In this document: positions 26,193 through 36,039 of the stretch, piece by piece
How positions within the stretch are numbered: position 1 is the stretch's first letter
Layout of the letters: each line of letters begins with the position of its first letter
Origin: Roseovarius nanhaiticus
Lineage (GTDB): Bacteria > Pseudomonadota > Alphaproteobacteria > Rhodobacterales > Rhodobacteraceae
Direction of reading: 5' to 3'
DNA: 64,000 nt
Assembly: GCF_900156535.1 (NCBI RefSeq)
Contig: NZ_FTNV01000001.1
Location: 2,045,938-2,109,937, forward strand
Position numbers and translations under genes: made by a program
The notes under the pieces: generated by a model
Seen by the model: only the letters and a program-made list of their open reading frames with translations
Databases searched by the model: none
Told to the model about the DNA's origin: nothing

Positions 26193-27560
26193 ATGGCTGA
26201 ATGGACAAAATCCGACTGGCGCGCGCTGCCGCGCGTACAGATGCCCGAATATACCGATCAGGCGACGCTTGAGAGCGTCGAAGCGCAGCTGGCGCAGTTT
26301 CCCCCGCTGGTCTTTGCAGGCGAGGCGCGCCGGTTGAAGGCGCAGCTGGGCGCGGCGGGCCGCGGCGAGGCGTTCTTGCTGCAGGGCGGCGATTGCGCCG
26401 AGGCGTTCGAGCAGTTCAGCGCGGATGCGATCCGCGACACGTTCAAGGTCATGCTGCAGATGGCGATGGTGCTGACCTTCGCGGCCAAGGTGCCGGTGGT
26501 CAAGGTGGGCCGCATGGCCGGCCAATTCGCCAAGCCGCGCAGCGCCCCGACCGAAACGGTGGACGGTGTCGAGCTGCCCAGCTATCGCGGCGACATCATC
26601 AACGAGCTGGCCTTCTCCGAGGCGGCGCGCATGCCCAACCCGGCCAACATGCTGCGGGCCTATACGCAGTCTTCGGCCACGCTCAATTTCCTGCGCGCCC
26701 TGTCAAAGGGCGGCTACGCGGACATGAACAAGGTCCATAGCTGGACGCTCAGCTTTACCGAGGGCGAGAAGGCCGCGCGGTTCCGCGAGATGGCGGGCCG
26801 GATCACCGACGCGCTTGATTTCATGCGGGCGGCGGGCATCAATGACGGCGCGACCGATGCGCTTCAGACGGTCGATTTTTATACCAGTCATGAATCGCTT
26901 CTGCTGGAATACGAGCAGGCGCTGACGCGGCTCGACACCACATCGGGCAACTGGCTTGCCGGATCGGGCCACATGATCTGGATCGGCGACCGCACGCGTC
27001 AGCCTGACGGCGCGCATGTCAATTTTGCCAGCGGCGTGCTGAACCCCATTGGCTTGAAATGCGGTCCTTCGATGACCGAAGACGACCTCAAGGCGCTGCT
27101 TCAGAAATTGAACCCCAAGAACGAGCCGGGCCGTCTGACCCTGATCGCACGTTTCGGTGCAGGCAACGTGTCCGAACATTTGCCGCGCCTCATCCGCTGC
27201 GTACGCGAGGCAGGTGCGACCGTGACATGGGTCTGCGATCCGATGCACGGCAACACCGTCAAATCCGCGTCTGGCTACAAGACGCGGCCCTTCGATGCCG
27301 TCCTGCGCGAGGTGCGCGAGTTTTTTGCGGTCCACAAGGCCGAGGGGACAGTGCCCGGCGGCGTGCATTTCGAGATGACGGGCCAGGACGTGACGGAGTG
27401 CATTGGCGGCGTTCAGGCCGTGACCGACGAAAACCTCAGCGATCGCTATCACACGGCTTGCGATCCGCGGCTCAATGCGTCGCAATCGCTGGAGTTGGCG
27501 TTTTTGGTCGCCGAAGAGCTATCCGTGCTGCACGATGCCCGGCAGTCCGAAGCGGTCTGA
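26193..27560 (+). CDS. aroG: Class II 3-deoxy-7-phosphoheptulonate synthase
   Basis: First step of the shikimate pathway. The 455-aa protein is of the plant-like class II: LLQGGDCAEAF (binding loop with Cys), KVGRMAGQFAKPRS, SHESLLLEYEQALTR, CDPMHGNT and HFEMTGQDVTEC. ATG at 26193 follows GGCGGAG; the frame to 26148 is not conserved-looking. Alone in its unit, with a strong terminator. aroQ of the same pathway lies 22 kb away. Confidence 0.94.
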   Translation: MAEWTKSDWRALPRVQMPEYTDQATLESVEAQLAQFPPLVFAGEARRLKAQLGAAGRGEAFLLQGGDCAEAFEQFSADAIRDTFKVMLQMAMVLTFAAKVPVVKVGRMAGQFAKPRSAPTETVDGVELPSYRGDIINELAFSEAARMPNPANMLRAYTQSSATLNFLRALSKGGYADMNKVHSWTLSFTEGEKAARFREMAGRITDALDFMRAAGINDGATDALQTVDFYTSHESLLLEYEQALTRLDTTSGNWLAGSGHMIWIGDRTRQPDGAHVNFASGVLNPIGLKCGPSMTEDDLKALLQKLNPKNEPGRLTLIARFGAGNVSEHLPRLIRCVREAGATVTWVCDPMHGNTVKSASGYKTRPFDAVLREVREFFAVHKAEGTVPGGVHFEMTGQDVTECIGGVQAVTDENLSDRYHTACDPRLNASQSLELAFLVAEELSVLHDARQSEAV

Positions 27561-27584
27561 GCGCGTCTAAAAGTCAGGTTGGAG

Positions 27585-27616
27585 GGCGCGTGAGGGAAAC
27601 CTCGCGCGCCTTTTTT
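27585..27616 (+). terminator. Intrinsic terminator of the DAHP synthase gene
   Basis: GGCGCGTGAGG / CCTCGCGCGCC stem (11 pairs with one G-T) closed by a GAAA tetraloop and followed by six T residues. Confidence 0.9.
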
Positions 27617-27785
27617 CATAGATTATGTGATCCGCAGGCCTTGCCGGTCGTCCGTGAGGTGACTAATTTTTCAGCTTTTTTGCTACCGCAGCATGAATAT
27701 GCGGCAGCGCAGCGAAAAAGCCTTGCACTTGTGGCGAGGGCACATTGCCGCCGCGCGTGATCCCGTGCTGTTCTAAGAAGGCAAA

Positions 27786-27968
27786 AGGATCAATGCGATA
27801 CCTCCTCCCATCGCGATCTGGCTGCAGCTTCTGCGCGGGGCGGCTCCTCCCACGTCGCGCGGATAAACAAATGGTAGCGTCCGATATCCTCCTCCCATCG
27901 GTGCGCTACCGATAAGAAACGGTCCAACAGGGCATGGCCGGGCGGGTAAACCGCTCGGCCGCTTTGCT
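27786..27968 (+). ncRNA. Putative anti-Shine-Dalgarno small RNA locus (cuckoo/CcsR-like)
   Basis: Three successive hairpins carry an anti-Shine-Dalgarno motif in the loop. Hairpin 1 (27788-27818) has GATC..GCGAT/ATCGCGATC arms and loop CCTCCTCCC at 27801-27809. Hairpin 2 (27833-27860) has GCGCG/CGCGC and GCG/CGT arms and loop GCTCCTCCC. Hairpin 3 (27873-27910) has GGTAGCG-CCGAT / ATCGG-CGCTACC arms and loop CCTCCTCCC at 27888-27896. A GC-rich terminator-like hairpin follows (27936-27960). The CCUCCUCCC-in-loop design is the hallmark of the CcsR or cuckoo RNAs of Rhodobacter, which are stress-induced. The usual upstream DUF1127 gene is not found here, so the 5' end is uncertain; a weak RpoH-like CTTGCC-N17-CTAATT (27640-27668) lies upstream. 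Confidence 0.7.
27936..27968 (+). terminator. Terminator-like hairpin ending the small RNA locus
   Basis: GGCCGGGCGG / CCGCTCGGCC 10-pair stem (one G-T), loop GTAAA, followed by a partial T-run GCTTTGCTTGT. Confidence 0.55.
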
Positions 27969-27991
27969 TGTCTCGAGTGTGGCGGGGCGCG

Positions 27992-28657
27992 TCAGCCCTT
28001 GATCAGGCGCAGATAGGGCCGCTCGGACGCGCTGCGCGCAGCGGGCTCGACGTGCTGAGCGGGCACATCTTCCGGACCGCTATCCGAGACAAGACGCGGC
28101 GCCGCATCGGGCAGGCCTTCGCCCTCCAGTGGCGTGACCTCAGCATGGCTGATCTCGAAGCGGCGCGGGCCGCGCCCGATCGTGCCGTTGGTTACCAAGC
28201 ATCCCAAGGCGCGCGAGATATCCCCCAGATCGCTGCGCAGCGGCAGCATGATCATCGTGCCGCTTAGGGCAGGCGCGCCGGGCCGTGCGGCACTGGTCAG
28301 CGTCAGGCGCAAGGTGGCGGGCTGATCGAAGAGGCAGACAAGGTGATGGGCCAGAGCATCGCGTGCGCCAGGCTCCAGAAAGGCGCTGATCGGCATGCCG
28401 CGCACCTCCATCCCCATCAGATCGGTCAGATGGCCCCCCGCGATACGCAGCCGGGCAAGGCCGGGCGCGATCCGCTCGGTCACGAAAGCATGGCTGAGCA
28501 ACGGCTCGATCCCGCGCGGGTCGATATCCGAGCGGCGCGGCACCAGCGCACCGTGGCGCTTTTCTTTCCAATAAGCCTCGAATGCCTCCAACTGGGGCGC
28601 GAAAGGTGAGGGTCGTGCAGCGTCGCCTGCAATAATTTCCCCAGGGTCCTTGGTCAT
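27992..28657 (-). CDS. PAS-domain protein of the DUF/PAS_5 type
   Basis: A 221-aa protein with an N-terminal region matching the alphaproteobacterial single PAS family (FEAYWKEKRHGALVPRRSDIDPRGIEPLLSH split over about 27-57, then RLRIAGGHLTDLMGMEVRGMPI). There is no kinase, cyclase or DNA-binding domain, and the C-terminal 60 residues look disordered. Such proteins are common in Rhodobacterales, with no defined role. ATG at 28657 has GAGGAC upstream. Confidence 0.75.
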   Translation of the reverse strand: MTKDPGEIIAGDAARPSPFAPQLEAFEAYWKEKRHGALVPRRSDIDPRGIEPLLSHAFVTERIAPGLARLRIAGGHLTDLMGMEVRGMPISAFLEPGARDALAHHLVCLFDQPATLRLTLTSAARPGAPALSGTMIMLPLRSDLGDISRALGCLVTNGTIGRGPRRFEISHAEVTPLEGEGLPDAAPRLVSDSGPEDVPAQHVEPAARSASERPYLRLIKG

Positions 28658-28993
28658 GTCCTCATACCTTTCAAAACATCCGGTCGCTGCCGCACTCAAC
28701 CGACCTTGGACAAACCGCCGCAAGGCCACCCCGGTTCCCGCCTGCCGCCGATGCGGCCCATCAATCCCGAGTCGGATTGTTCGGTGCGCTCAGGTTGCCA
28801 TAGATGTCGGCGCATTTGTCTAAAATCCTATCCAATTGGTTAACCTTGGCGGAGGACCGCGCGCGGAGCTTTCATATTTGCGATGCCCCCAAGCCGCGCG
28901 GCTGGTCACTTACGGCACGCGCCGCGCGTCTTGCCTCCTCGGCGGAGGCAGCTTAGGACGGGTGCAAATGCCCTCCTTCGGAGCCAAGTCCAG
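28658..28993. other. 336-bp spacer between divergent PAS gene and yicC
   Basis: No gene seen. It holds CCAATTGGTTAACC, two overlapping palindromes near 28830, and a perfect inverted repeat TGCCTCC/GGAGGCA (28932-28950) that could form a hairpin in the yicC leader. The two divergent promoters must lie here but no convincing -35/-10 pair was chosen. Confidence 0.4.
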
Positions 28994-29920
28994 ATGCCCG
29001 ACACGTCAGCCAACACCCAGCATCCCGGCACGCCCCAATCCATGACAGCCTTTGCAGCGGGCAGGGGCAATGCCCTTGGCCATGACTGGGCATGGGAGCT
29101 GCGCAGCGTCAACGGCAAGGGCCTCGATCTGCGCCTGCGGGTGCCCGACTGGATCACCGGGCTGGAGGCGGCGCTGCGGGCGCGCCTGTCGGCGGCGTTG
29201 GGGCGGGGCAATGTGACACTTTCGCTGCGCGTCAGCTCGGCAGAGGCGGGTGGGCGCATGGCTGTGAACACCGCGCAGCTCGATGCGGCGCTTGATGCCA
29301 TGGCAGAGGTCGAGGCGCGGGCCATGGCGCGCGGTCTGTCGCTGGCCCCCGCACGGCCCGGCGATATCCTGGCCCTGCGCGGCGTGCTGGAAACCGCGAG
29401 CGCGGATACCGACACCGAAGCGCTCAGCGCCGCGCTGCTGGCGGATTTCGACGCGGTGCTTGGCGATTTTCTGGCGATGCGCGCCGATGAGGGCGCCGCC
29501 CTCGCTGCGCTGCTCGGCGCCCATCTGGACGAGATCGCACGCCTCACGGCCAGCGCGGCCAAGGTCGCCGAAGCGCGTCGCCCCGAGGCCGCCGCAGCCC
29601 TCACCGCTGCGCTCTCCCGCGTGATGGAGGATGCCAGCGGCGCCGATCCGGACCGCGTGGCGCAGGAGCTGGCCATGATGGCGGTCAAGGCGGATATCAC
29701 CGAAGAGATCGGGCGCCTTGATGCGCATGTCGCGGCGGCGCGCGCCCTTCTGGCCCATGATGGACCTGTCGGGCGCAAGCTGGATTTTCTGTCGCAGGAG
29801 TTCAACCGCGAGGCCAATACGCTCTGCTCCAAGGCAGGGTCGAGCGCGCTGACCGCCGTTGGTCTGGAATTGAAAGCGGCTGTCGATCAGCTGCGCGAAC
29901 AAGTTCAAAATGTGGAGTGA
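28994..29920 (+). CDS. yicC: YicC family endoribonuclease-like protein
   Basis: A YicC/YloC-type protein, about 308 aa, with the family start [25 protein letters not shown], and the C-terminal DUF1732 pattern [23 protein letters not shown]. coli YicC promotes decay of small RNA RyhB and has endoribonuclease activity. Start at 28994 gives 16 extra residues before SMTAFA; the ATG at 29042 is an alternative with no visible Shine-Dalgarno. It is followed by gmk after 8 bp, a widely conserved pair. Confidence 0.9.
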   Translation: MPDTSANTQHPGTPQSMTAFAAGRGNALGHDWAWELRSVNGKGLDLRLRVPDWITGLEAALRARLSAALGRGNVTLSLRVSSAEAGGRMAVNTAQLDAALDAMAEVEARAMARGLSLAPARPGDILALRGVLETASADTDTEALSAALLADFDAVLGDFLAMRADEGAALAALLGAHLDEIARLTASAAKVAEARRPEAAAALTAALSRVMEDASGADPDRVAQELAMMAVKADITEEIGRLDAHVAAARALLAHDGPVGRKLDFLSQEFNREANTLCSKAGSSALTAVGLELKAAVDQLREQVQNVE

Positions 29921-29928
29921 GCCCTGAC

Positions 29929-30570
29929 ATGGCACCCAGACGTGGCCTTTTGATCATCTTGTCCTCGCCCTCGGGCGCGGGCAAGTCCACCCTGTCGCGG
30001 CGCCTGCGCGCGTGGGACGAGAATGTGCTTTTTTCGGTCTCGGCAACCACGCGCGCGCCGCGCGACGGCGAGGTGGACGGGCAGGATTACTATTTCATGC
30101 AGACCGACGACTTCAAACGCCAGGTCAACGACGGCCAGATGCTGGAACACGCGTTCGTCTTTGGCAATCTTTATGGCTCGCCCAAGGGGCCGGTCGAGGC
30201 GGCGATCAACGAAGGGCGCGATGTCCTGTTCGACATCGACTGGCAGGGCGCGCAGCAGATCCAGAACTCGGATCTGGGCAAGCATACGCTGTCGATCTTC
30301 ATCCTGCCGCCCTCCATCGGCGAGCTGCGGCGCAGGCTGGAGACGCGCGGACAGGACAGCGCCGAGGTAATCGCCAAGCGGATGCAGAAAAGCTGGGACG
30401 AGATCAGCCATTGGGCGGAATACGATTACGTTCTGACCAACGACGATCTGGAGGCGACCGACGCCAGCCTCAAGCAGATCATCGCCGCCGCCCGCCTGCG
30501 CCGCATCCAGCAGCCCGCCCTGACCGAACATGTGCGCAGCCTGCAGATGGAATTCGAGGAGCTGGCATGA
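29929..30570 (+). CDS. gmk: Guanylate kinase
   Basis: Phosphorylates GMP to GDP. The 213-aa protein has the P-loop [10 protein letters not shown] (12-21), [19 protein letters not shown] (GMP-binding) and [13 protein letters not shown] at 29929 is preferred to a GTG at 29917 that overlaps the yicC stop, because GGAG is better spaced for the ATG. Its stop overlaps the start of the next gene (ATGA). Confidence 0.95.
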   Translation: MAPRRGLLIILSSPSGAGKSTLSRRLRAWDENVLFSVSATTRAPRDGEVDGQDYYFMQTDDFKRQVNDGQMLEHAFVFGNLYGSPKGPVEAAINEGRDVLFDIDWQGAQQIQNSDLGKHTLSIFILPPSIGELRRRLETRGQDSAEVIAKRMQKSWDEISHWAEYDYVLTNDDLEATDASLKQIIAAARLRRIQQPALTEHVRSLQMEFEELA

Positions 30571-31094
30571 GCCTTTATGCATTGAACGGCGTCGCGCCCA
30601 GCCTGCCCGAGAACGGCGATGTCTGGGTCGCCCCCGGCGCGCATGTCATCGGGCATGTGGTGCTGGAGACGGCAAGCTCGGTCTGGTTCTGTGCCACGCT
30701 GCGGGGTGATAACGAGGTCATCCATGTCGGCGCCGGGACCAACATTCAGGAAAACTGCGTGCTGCACACCGACAAGGGCTATCCGCTGACCATCGGCGCG
30801 GGCTGCACCATCGGGCACAAGGCGATGCTGCATGGCTGCACTATTGGCGAGAACAGCCTGATCGGCATGGGCGCCACGGTCCTGAACGGCGCACGTGTCG
30901 GGCGCGATTGCCTGATCGGGGCAGGGGCGCTGATCACGGAGGGCAAGGAGATCCCAGATGGCAGCCTCGTCATGGGCGCGCCGGGCAAGGTCATCCGCAC
31001 GCTCGATGCCGCCGCGATCGAAGGGCTGCGCCAGAGCGCGCTGCATTACCAGCAGAACATGCGCCGCTACCGCGAGGGGCTGACGCCAATCTAG
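30567..31094 (+). CDS. Gamma-carbonic anhydrase-like left-handed beta-helix protein
   Basis: A 175-aa hexapeptide-repeat protein with the gamma-CA metal site His67, His84 and His89 and the characteristic [18 protein letters not shown]. Members bind zinc or iron; many bacterial ones (YrdA, PaaY-like) have weak or no carbonic anhydrase activity. It overlaps gmk by 4 bp, so it is co-translated with a housekeeping gene, which says little about its role. Confidence 0.9.
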   Translation: MSLYALNGVAPSLPENGDVWVAPGAHVIGHVVLETASSVWFCATLRGDNEVIHVGAGTNIQENCVLHTDKGYPLTIGAGCTIGHKAMLHGCTIGENSLIGMGATVLNGARVGRDCLIGAGALITEGKEIPDGSLVMGAPGKVIRTLDAAAIEGLRQSALHYQQNMRRYREGLTPI

Positions 31095-31120
31095 GCGCCC
31101 GGACGTCGTCCGAATTCCGA

Positions 31121-32029
31121 TCAGCGCGGCAGCAGATCCTCTTCGTTGATCTGCCCGGACAGCCAGTCGCGAAACTTGGCCAGCGCGCCGTCCTCTCCTT
31201 TGGTCTCAGGCCAGATAAGATAATACCCGCCGGGGCTTGCCGTCTGACCGCCCCAGGCCACCACCAGCCGCCCGGAGTCCAGATCCGCATGCGCAAGGTA
31301 TTCGGGCAAAAGCGCGACGCCCAGCCCGTGCAGCGCCGCTTGCGTGATGGTCGAAAACTGGTCATAGATGGTGCCGGGAACCCGCGCCGCCTGCACGCCC
31401 TGGGCGGCAAACCACGCGCGCCACGCATCGGGCCGCGTTTCGATATGCAAAAGCGGCAGCTCCAGCAGATCACGCGCATTTGCGGGCCGCTTGGCCGCAA
31501 TCACCTCGGGCGCGCAAACGGCAATCACAGCCTCGCCGCGCAGCCGCATAGATGCGGTGCCGGGCCAGTCATTCGCTCCGAAATGTATCGCCGCGTCAAA
31601 GGGTTCCACGTCGAAGTTGAACGGCTTGATGCGGGTTGAGAGGTTTAGAGTCACCTCCGGATGCAGCCGCGCAAAATCGGGCAGACGCGGCACCAGCCAC
31701 CGCATCCCGAAGGTGGGCAGGATCGCAAGGCTCAGCGCGCCGCCGGACGGATTCACTGCCAGCTTCATGGATGCCTGCGCGATCTGGCCCAAGGCCGCAC
31801 GGATCTCGGCCGCGTATTGCACCGCGTCGGGGGTCAGGCCCATGCGCCGACCGCTTTTGACCACCAGAGGCACGCCCAATTGCTCCTCCAGCGCCTGAAT
31901 CTGGCGGCTGACGGCGCTTTGGGTCAGCGACAGCGCCTCGGCAGCGGCGGTGGCGCTGCCCAGACGCTCAAGTGCCTCCAGCGCACGCAGGCTGGCGATG
32001 GAGGGCAAAAACCGGCGGGGCAGGGCCAT
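31121..32029 (-). CDS. LysR-type regulator (GcvA-like), probably of gcdH
   Basis: A 302-aa LysR protein with the N-terminal helix-turn-helix (SLRALEALERLGSATAAAEALSLTQSAVSRQI split over about 12-43) and a GcvA-like effector domain (NFDVEPFDAAIHFG). It is divergent from the glutaryl-CoA dehydrogenase gene over 105 bp; in many proteobacteria this very arrangement is a GcdR-type activator of gcdH. Confidence 0.88.
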   Translation of the reverse strand: MALPRRFLPSIASLRALEALERLGSATAAAEALSLTQSAVSRQIQALEEQLGVPLVVKSGRRMGLTPDAVQYAAEIRAALGQIAQASMKLAVNPSGGALSLAILPTFGMRWLVPRLPDFARLHPEVTLNLSTRIKPFNFDVEPFDAAIHFGANDWPGTASMRLRGEAVIAVCAPEVIAAKRPANARDLLELPLLHIETRPDAWRAWFAAQGVQAARVPGTIYDQFSTITQAALHGLGVALLPEYLAHADLDSGRLVVAWGGQTASPGGYYLIWPETKGEDGALAKFRDWLSGQINEEDLLPR

Positions 32030-32134
32030 CTATTCTATTTCCTCATGGGATATCCCGAAACTCTCGGTGTTTTTCTGGCCTGCCATGGTCTATATTGCAA
32101 GCTGAACGCATGAAAACTCATGAAAGGTATCGCA

Positions 32135-33379
32135 ATGAGCCTCGACAACCCCACAAAGCCAGCCGACCGCCCTACCATCAAAGCCAAAGACGCGCCCGAC
32201 CTGGCCGGGTTCAACTGGCAGGATCCATTTCGCCTCGACGACCAGTTGGAAGAAGATGAGCGCATGATCGCCGAAAGCGCGCGCACCTTCGCACAAGAGA
32301 AGCTGCAGACGCGTGTCATCAAGGATTATGCGACCGAGGCCGTGTCGCCCGAACTCTTTCCCGAGATGGGCGAGATGGGCCTTCTGGGCACCACCATCCC
32401 CGAGGAATACGGCGGCCTTGGCGCCGGCTATGTCAGCTATGGCCTCGTCGCACGCGAGATCGAGCGCGTCGACAGCGGGTACCGTTCGATGATGAGCGTG
32501 CAATCCTCGCTGGTGATGTATCCGATCTATGCCTATGGCAGCGAAGAACAGCGCAAGAAATACCTGCCCAAGCTGTCCACCGGCGAACTAATCGGATGTT
32601 TCGGCCTGACCGAGCCGGATGCGGGCAGCGACCCTGCCGGCATGAAGACCCGCGCCGAAAAAGTCGACGGCGGCTATCGCCTGACCGGCGCCAAGACATG
32701 GATTTCCAACAGCCCGATCGCCGATGTTTTTGTCGTCTGGGCGAAGTCCGACGCGCATGATGGCAAGATCCGTGGCTTCGTGCTGGAAAAGGGCATGAAC
32801 GGCCTTTCGGCACCCAAGATTGAGGGCAAACAATCTTTGCGCGCCTCCGTCACGGGCGAGATCGTGATGAAAGGCGTCGAGGTGGGCGAGGACGCGCTTT
32901 TGCCGCATGTCGAGGGTCTGAAGGGGCCCTTCGGCTGCCTGAACCGTGCGCGCTATGGCATTGCCTGGGGCGTGATGGGCGCTGCCGAGTTCTGCTGGCA
33001 TGGCGCGCGGCAATACGGCCTGGATCGTCATCAATTCCGCAAGCCTTTGGCGCAAACGCAGCTTTTCCAACTTAAACTCGCGAATATGCAGACTGAAATC
33101 ACGCTGGGCCTGCAGGCCGCATTGCGTGTTGGGCGCCTGCTGGACGAGGCCAACGCCGCGCCCGAGATGATCAGTATGATCAAGCGCAACAACTGCGGCA
33201 AAGCTCTTGATATCGCGCGCATGTCCCGCGACATGCATGGCGGCAACGGTATCTCGGAAGAGTATCAGGTGATCCGCCATATGGTGAACCTTGAGACCGT
33301 TAACACCTATGAGGGTACGCATGACGTGCACGCCCTGATCCTCGGTCGGGCACAGACGGGCCTGCAAGCATTCTTTTGA
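32135..33379 (+). CDS. gcdH: Glutaryl-CoA dehydrogenase
   Basis: Oxidises and decarboxylates glutaryl-CoA to crotonyl-CoA in lysine and tryptophan catabolism. The 414-aa acyl-CoA dehydrogenase has the GCDH-specific [19 protein letters not shown] region, [24 protein letters not shown] and the catalytic Glu393 in [11 protein letters not shown] at 32135 (MSLDN) follows AAAGG. Regulated most likely by the divergent LysR gene. An amino-acid oxidase gene follows after 65 bp. Confidence 0.93.
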   Translation: MSLDNPTKPADRPTIKAKDAPDLAGFNWQDPFRLDDQLEEDERMIAESARTFAQEKLQTRVIKDYATEAVSPELFPEMGEMGLLGTTIPEEYGGLGAGYVSYGLVAREIERVDSGYRSMMSVQSSLVMYPIYAYGSEEQRKKYLPKLSTGELIGCFGLTEPDAGSDPAGMKTRAEKVDGGYRLTGAKTWISNSPIADVFVVWAKSDAHDGKIRGFVLEKGMNGLSAPKIEGKQSLRASVTGEIVMKGVEVGEDALLPHVEGLKGPFGCLNRARYGIAWGVMGAAEFCWHGARQYGLDRHQFRKPLAQTQLFQLKLANMQTEITLGLQAALRVGRLLDEANAAPEMISMIKRNNCGKALDIARMSRDMHGGNGISEEYQVIRHMVNLETVNTYEGTHDVHALILGRAQTGLQAFF

Positions 33380-33444
33380 TGGAAGAGCGGGCCCAGCGGC
33401 CCGCTTACCACTTTAAGACTTTCACGTAAGTCACTGGTCTATAT

Positions 33445-34545
33445 ATGAATGAACGATCCGATGTCATTGTGATCGGGGGCGGCATTGCGGGCATTTCGGC
33501 GGCAGCCGAGATCGCCCGAGACGCGCGCGTCACCGTCCTTGAGGCCGAGCCTGTCACCGGCTATCACGCCACGGGCCGCTCGGCCGCGATCTATATTCGA
33601 AACTACGGCAATGCCGTGCTGCGCGCCATCAACGCGGCCTCCGAGCCCACGCTTGCGGCGCCCGGTGCGCTTTGTGATCACAGCTTGCTGTCGCCGCGAG
33701 GTGAACTTTTGATCGCGAGCGAGTCCGAGATGCCAAAGTTGCAGGCTTATGCCGCAGATGCCGTTGGGCTGGAGCGCCTCTCAGCGGTCGAAGCCGCGCA
33801 ACTGGTGCCGATACTGCGACCCGAGCGCATTGCGGCTGCCATCTATGAGCCGGGCGCCCAATCCATTGACGTTGACGCCATGCTGCAGGGCTACACCCGG
33901 CTTCTGAAGGCTCGTCAGGGAAAGGTGATCACGAAGTCACCCGTGACGGCCATAACTTCTGGTGGCGGACATTGGAAAATCGCCGCGGGCGGTGCCAGCT
34001 ACAGTGCGCCTGTTGTCGTTAACGCCGCTGGCGCCTGGGCTGACGCCATAGCGGCCATAGCCGGCACTGCGCAGATCGGCTTGCAGCCAATGCGCCGATC
34101 AGCCGCCATTCTCAACCTGCCGCCGGAGCATGATGTGATGAGCTGGCCGCTTTTTGGAAATGTTTCGGATACTTGGTACGCAAAGCCCGAGGGTGGCAAA
34201 CTGATGGTGTCGCCCGCGGACGAAGACGCAGTAGAGCCGCACGATGCCTGGCCGGACGACATGGTGCTGGCCGAGGGATTGGACCGCTACGAACAGGCCG
34301 TCACGGTCCCTGTCACCCGAGTCGAGCGTAGCTGGGCCGGTCTGCGCAGCTTCGTTCCCGACCGCACCCCAGTCGTTGGAATGGCACCGGACGCTCCGGG
34401 TTTCTTCTGGCTGGCGGGGCAGGGTGGCTATGGCGTTCAGACCGCGCCCGCGCTATCGCAACTGGCAGCGGCGCTGATCTTGCAGCGCGGCCCGACCCTG
34501 GACCCGGATATCGTAGCCGCCATCGCGCCGGATCGACTATTTTGA
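33445..34545 (+). CDS. FAD-dependent amino-acid oxidase/dehydrogenase (DAO family, D-arginine dehydrogenase-like)
   Basis: A 366-aa flavoprotein with the Rossmann [14 protein letters not shown] (about 11-24), [17 protein letters not shown] (about 47-63, typical of D-arginine dehydrogenase DauA relatives) and the C-terminal [12 protein letters not shown]. It would oxidise an amino acid to its imino acid. A RidA gene follows at 22 bp, fitting hydrolysis of that imine. The actual substrate is not evident. Confidence 0.85.
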   Translation: MNERSDVIVIGGGIAGISAAAEIARDARVTVLEAEPVTGYHATGRSAAIYIRNYGNAVLRAINAASEPTLAAPGALCDHSLLSPRGELLIASESEMPKLQAYAADAVGLERLSAVEAAQLVPILRPERIAAAIYEPGAQSIDVDAMLQGYTRLLKARQGKVITKSPVTAITSGGGHWKIAAGGASYSAPVVVNAAGAWADAIAAIAGTAQIGLQPMRRSAAILNLPPEHDVMSWPLFGNVSDTWYAKPEGGKLMVSPADEDAVEPHDAWPDDMVLAEGLDRYEQAVTVPVTRVERSWAGLRSFVPDRTPVVGMAPDAPGFFWLAGQGGYGVQTAPALSQLAAALILQRGPTLDPDIVAAIAPDRLF

Positions 34546-34567
34546 ACCTTGCCAAGGAGTTACACCA

Positions 34568-34918
34568 ATGAGCGACATCACCCGAAACCATACCGGCCCA
34601 CGCATGAGCCAGATCGTCACGCATAACGGCACCGTTTACCTTGCGGGCCAGGTTGGCAACGCGGGCGACAGCGTGACCGAACAGACCAAGACCTGTCTTG
34701 CCAATATCGACGCGCTCCTCGCGGAGGCCGGCACGGACAAGACGCGCATTCTGCAGACGATCATCTGGATGGCGGACATGAAAGATTTCGCCGAGATGAA
34801 CGCGGTCTGGGACGCTTGGGTGCCTGAGGGACATACACCGGCGCGCGCTGCGGGCGAGGCCAAGCTGGCAACGCCGGAATATCTGGTGGAATTCATCGTG
34901 ACGGCCGCTCTGACCTAG
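34568..34918 (+). CDS. RidA family enamine/imine deaminase
   Basis: A 116-aa YjgF/RidA protein ([44 protein letters not shown] with the substrate-binding Arg). It speeds hydrolysis of reactive 2-imino acids to keto acids. Strong AAGGAG before the ATG. The pairing with the upstream oxidase suggests a two-step oxidative deamination unit. Confidence 0.9.
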   Translation: MSDITRNHTGPRMSQIVTHNGTVYLAGQVGNAGDSVTEQTKTCLANIDALLAEAGTDKTRILQTIIWMADMKDFAEMNAVWDAWVPEGHTPARAAGEAKLATPEYLVEFIVTAALT

Positions 34919-34932
34919 GCCTGAACACTCGG

Positions 34933-34955
34933 CCCGGCGGGGAAACTCCGTCGGG
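34933..34955 (+). terminator. Hairpin after the oxidase-RidA pair
   Basis: CCCGGCGGGG/CTCCGTCGGG stem with wobble pairs and an AAA loop; no T-run follows, so it may be a Rho-type end or an mRNA stabiliser. Confidence 0.35.
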
Positions 34956-35085
34956 TCGTAGCGCCTGATAACGCTCCGTCCGAATATCGCATAATCAGTA
35001 TTATGTAAATAATGCGTTGGTCAGGTGTAGCTTTTGATTCCTGCGGCCTATCGCCCAGCTATACGCGCGCAACGCGCACTGCGGC

Positions 35086-36039
35086 CTATAACTTCAGGCC
35101 ACAACCCTCAAAAGCGGCGCGAGTCGCGGCCTTCTCGGCATCGGTCAGTTGCAAAAGCGGTGCGCGCACAGGCCCACCGACTTGGCCCAGAAGTTCCTGC
35201 CAGTATTTGCCGTGCGCCTGCGGTTTGCCGCCCGGTTTGGTGTTGCGGAACGCGGCGCGCACGGGATCGAGGCTGTCGCGCACTCGGCGCGCCTCGTCAT
35301 GGCGCCCGGCAAAAGCCAGCTGCGTGTAGTCATGCATCCGGCGGTCCACCGCGGTTTGAAACTGATACGGCGGCGACGAGCAGAGATAGAGCTTCCAATC
35401 CAGTTCAATGATGTTGTCGAGCCATTCGGTCTCGGACGCGGTCGAGACGTGGATCTTGTCGCCAACCATATGAGTCAGACGCACATACATCTCGCGCGGG
35501 ACAGAATATTTGATCGCCACGATATTCGGCAGCTCAGCAATGCGCGCGCATAGCTCGGGTGACATCAGATAACCGCTGTCGGGGTGGCTCCACATGGCGA
35601 TGCCGATGTTAACTTCGTCGCATATCGCCTTGTAATAATTGTAAACTGTATCATCTGGATCGGTCACGAAATGCAGCATCGGCGCATGTACGACGATGTA
35701 ATCGGCACCGCAGGCTTCGGCATGCCGCGCCAATTCCAGCACGGTGTCGAAGTTCTGGTCCGAGGCGGACATGATCGTGCCGGCGCGCCCGTCGCAGGCT
35801 TCGACCGCAATCTCGAAATTGCGCTTCCGCTCCTCGATCGACATCGAGAAAAATTCCCCCTGCTTGCCGCAGATAAAAAGACCTTTTATTTCCAGGCCTT
35901 CAATCCAGTGATTGATGTTCTGCGTTAGGCCCGCCTCATCCAGCGCGCCGTCGGCGCGGAACGGATTGAGCGCGGCGGCCCAGATGCCACGCATATGCTC
36001 GCGGGCGTAATCCTTGGCATCGAGTTTCGCGTATTTCAT
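35086..36039 (-). CDS. Dihydrodipicolinate synthase (DapA) family aldolase
   Basis: A 317-aa class I lyase with the Schiff-base Lys177 in AIKYSVP, Tyr133 and a GKQGE loop (58-62) in place of the GTTGE of true DapA. The changed loop and the catabolic neighbours argue against lysine synthesis and for an aldolase or hydratase acting on a different 2-oxo acid. It overlaps the molybdenum hydroxylase gene by 4 bp, so the two act together. The substrate is not known. Confidence 0.85.
   Translation of the reverse strand: MKYAKLDAKDYAREHMRGIWAAALNPFRADGALDEAGLTQNINHWIEGLEIKGLFICGKQGEFFSMSIEERKRNFEIAVEACDGRAGTIMSASDQNFDTVLELARHAEACGADYIVVHAPMLHFVTDPDDTVYNYYKAICDEVNIGIAMWSHPDSGYLMSPELCARIAELPNIVAIKYSVPREMYVRLTHMVGDKIHVSTASETEWLDNIIELDWKLYLCSSPPYQFQTAVDRRMHDYTQLAFAGRHDEARRVRDSLDPVRAAFRNTKPGGKPQAHGKYWQELLGQVGGPVRAPLLQLTDAEKAATRAAFEGCGLKL

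Noticed and set aside
27640..27668. RpoH-like CTTGCC-N17-CTAATT as promoter of the small RNA locus
   Set aside because: Weak match; noted only within the RNA entry and not called as a promoter.
27693..27776. A 27-codon open frame just before the anti-Shine-Dalgarno hairpins
   Set aside because: Position is where a DUF1127 gene would be expected, but there is no Shine-Dalgarno and the sequence does not resemble DUF1127; too short to support.
35086..36039. Lysine-biosynthetic dapA
   Set aside because: The GTTGE loop is replaced and the gene is in a catabolic operon with a molybdenum hydroxylase.
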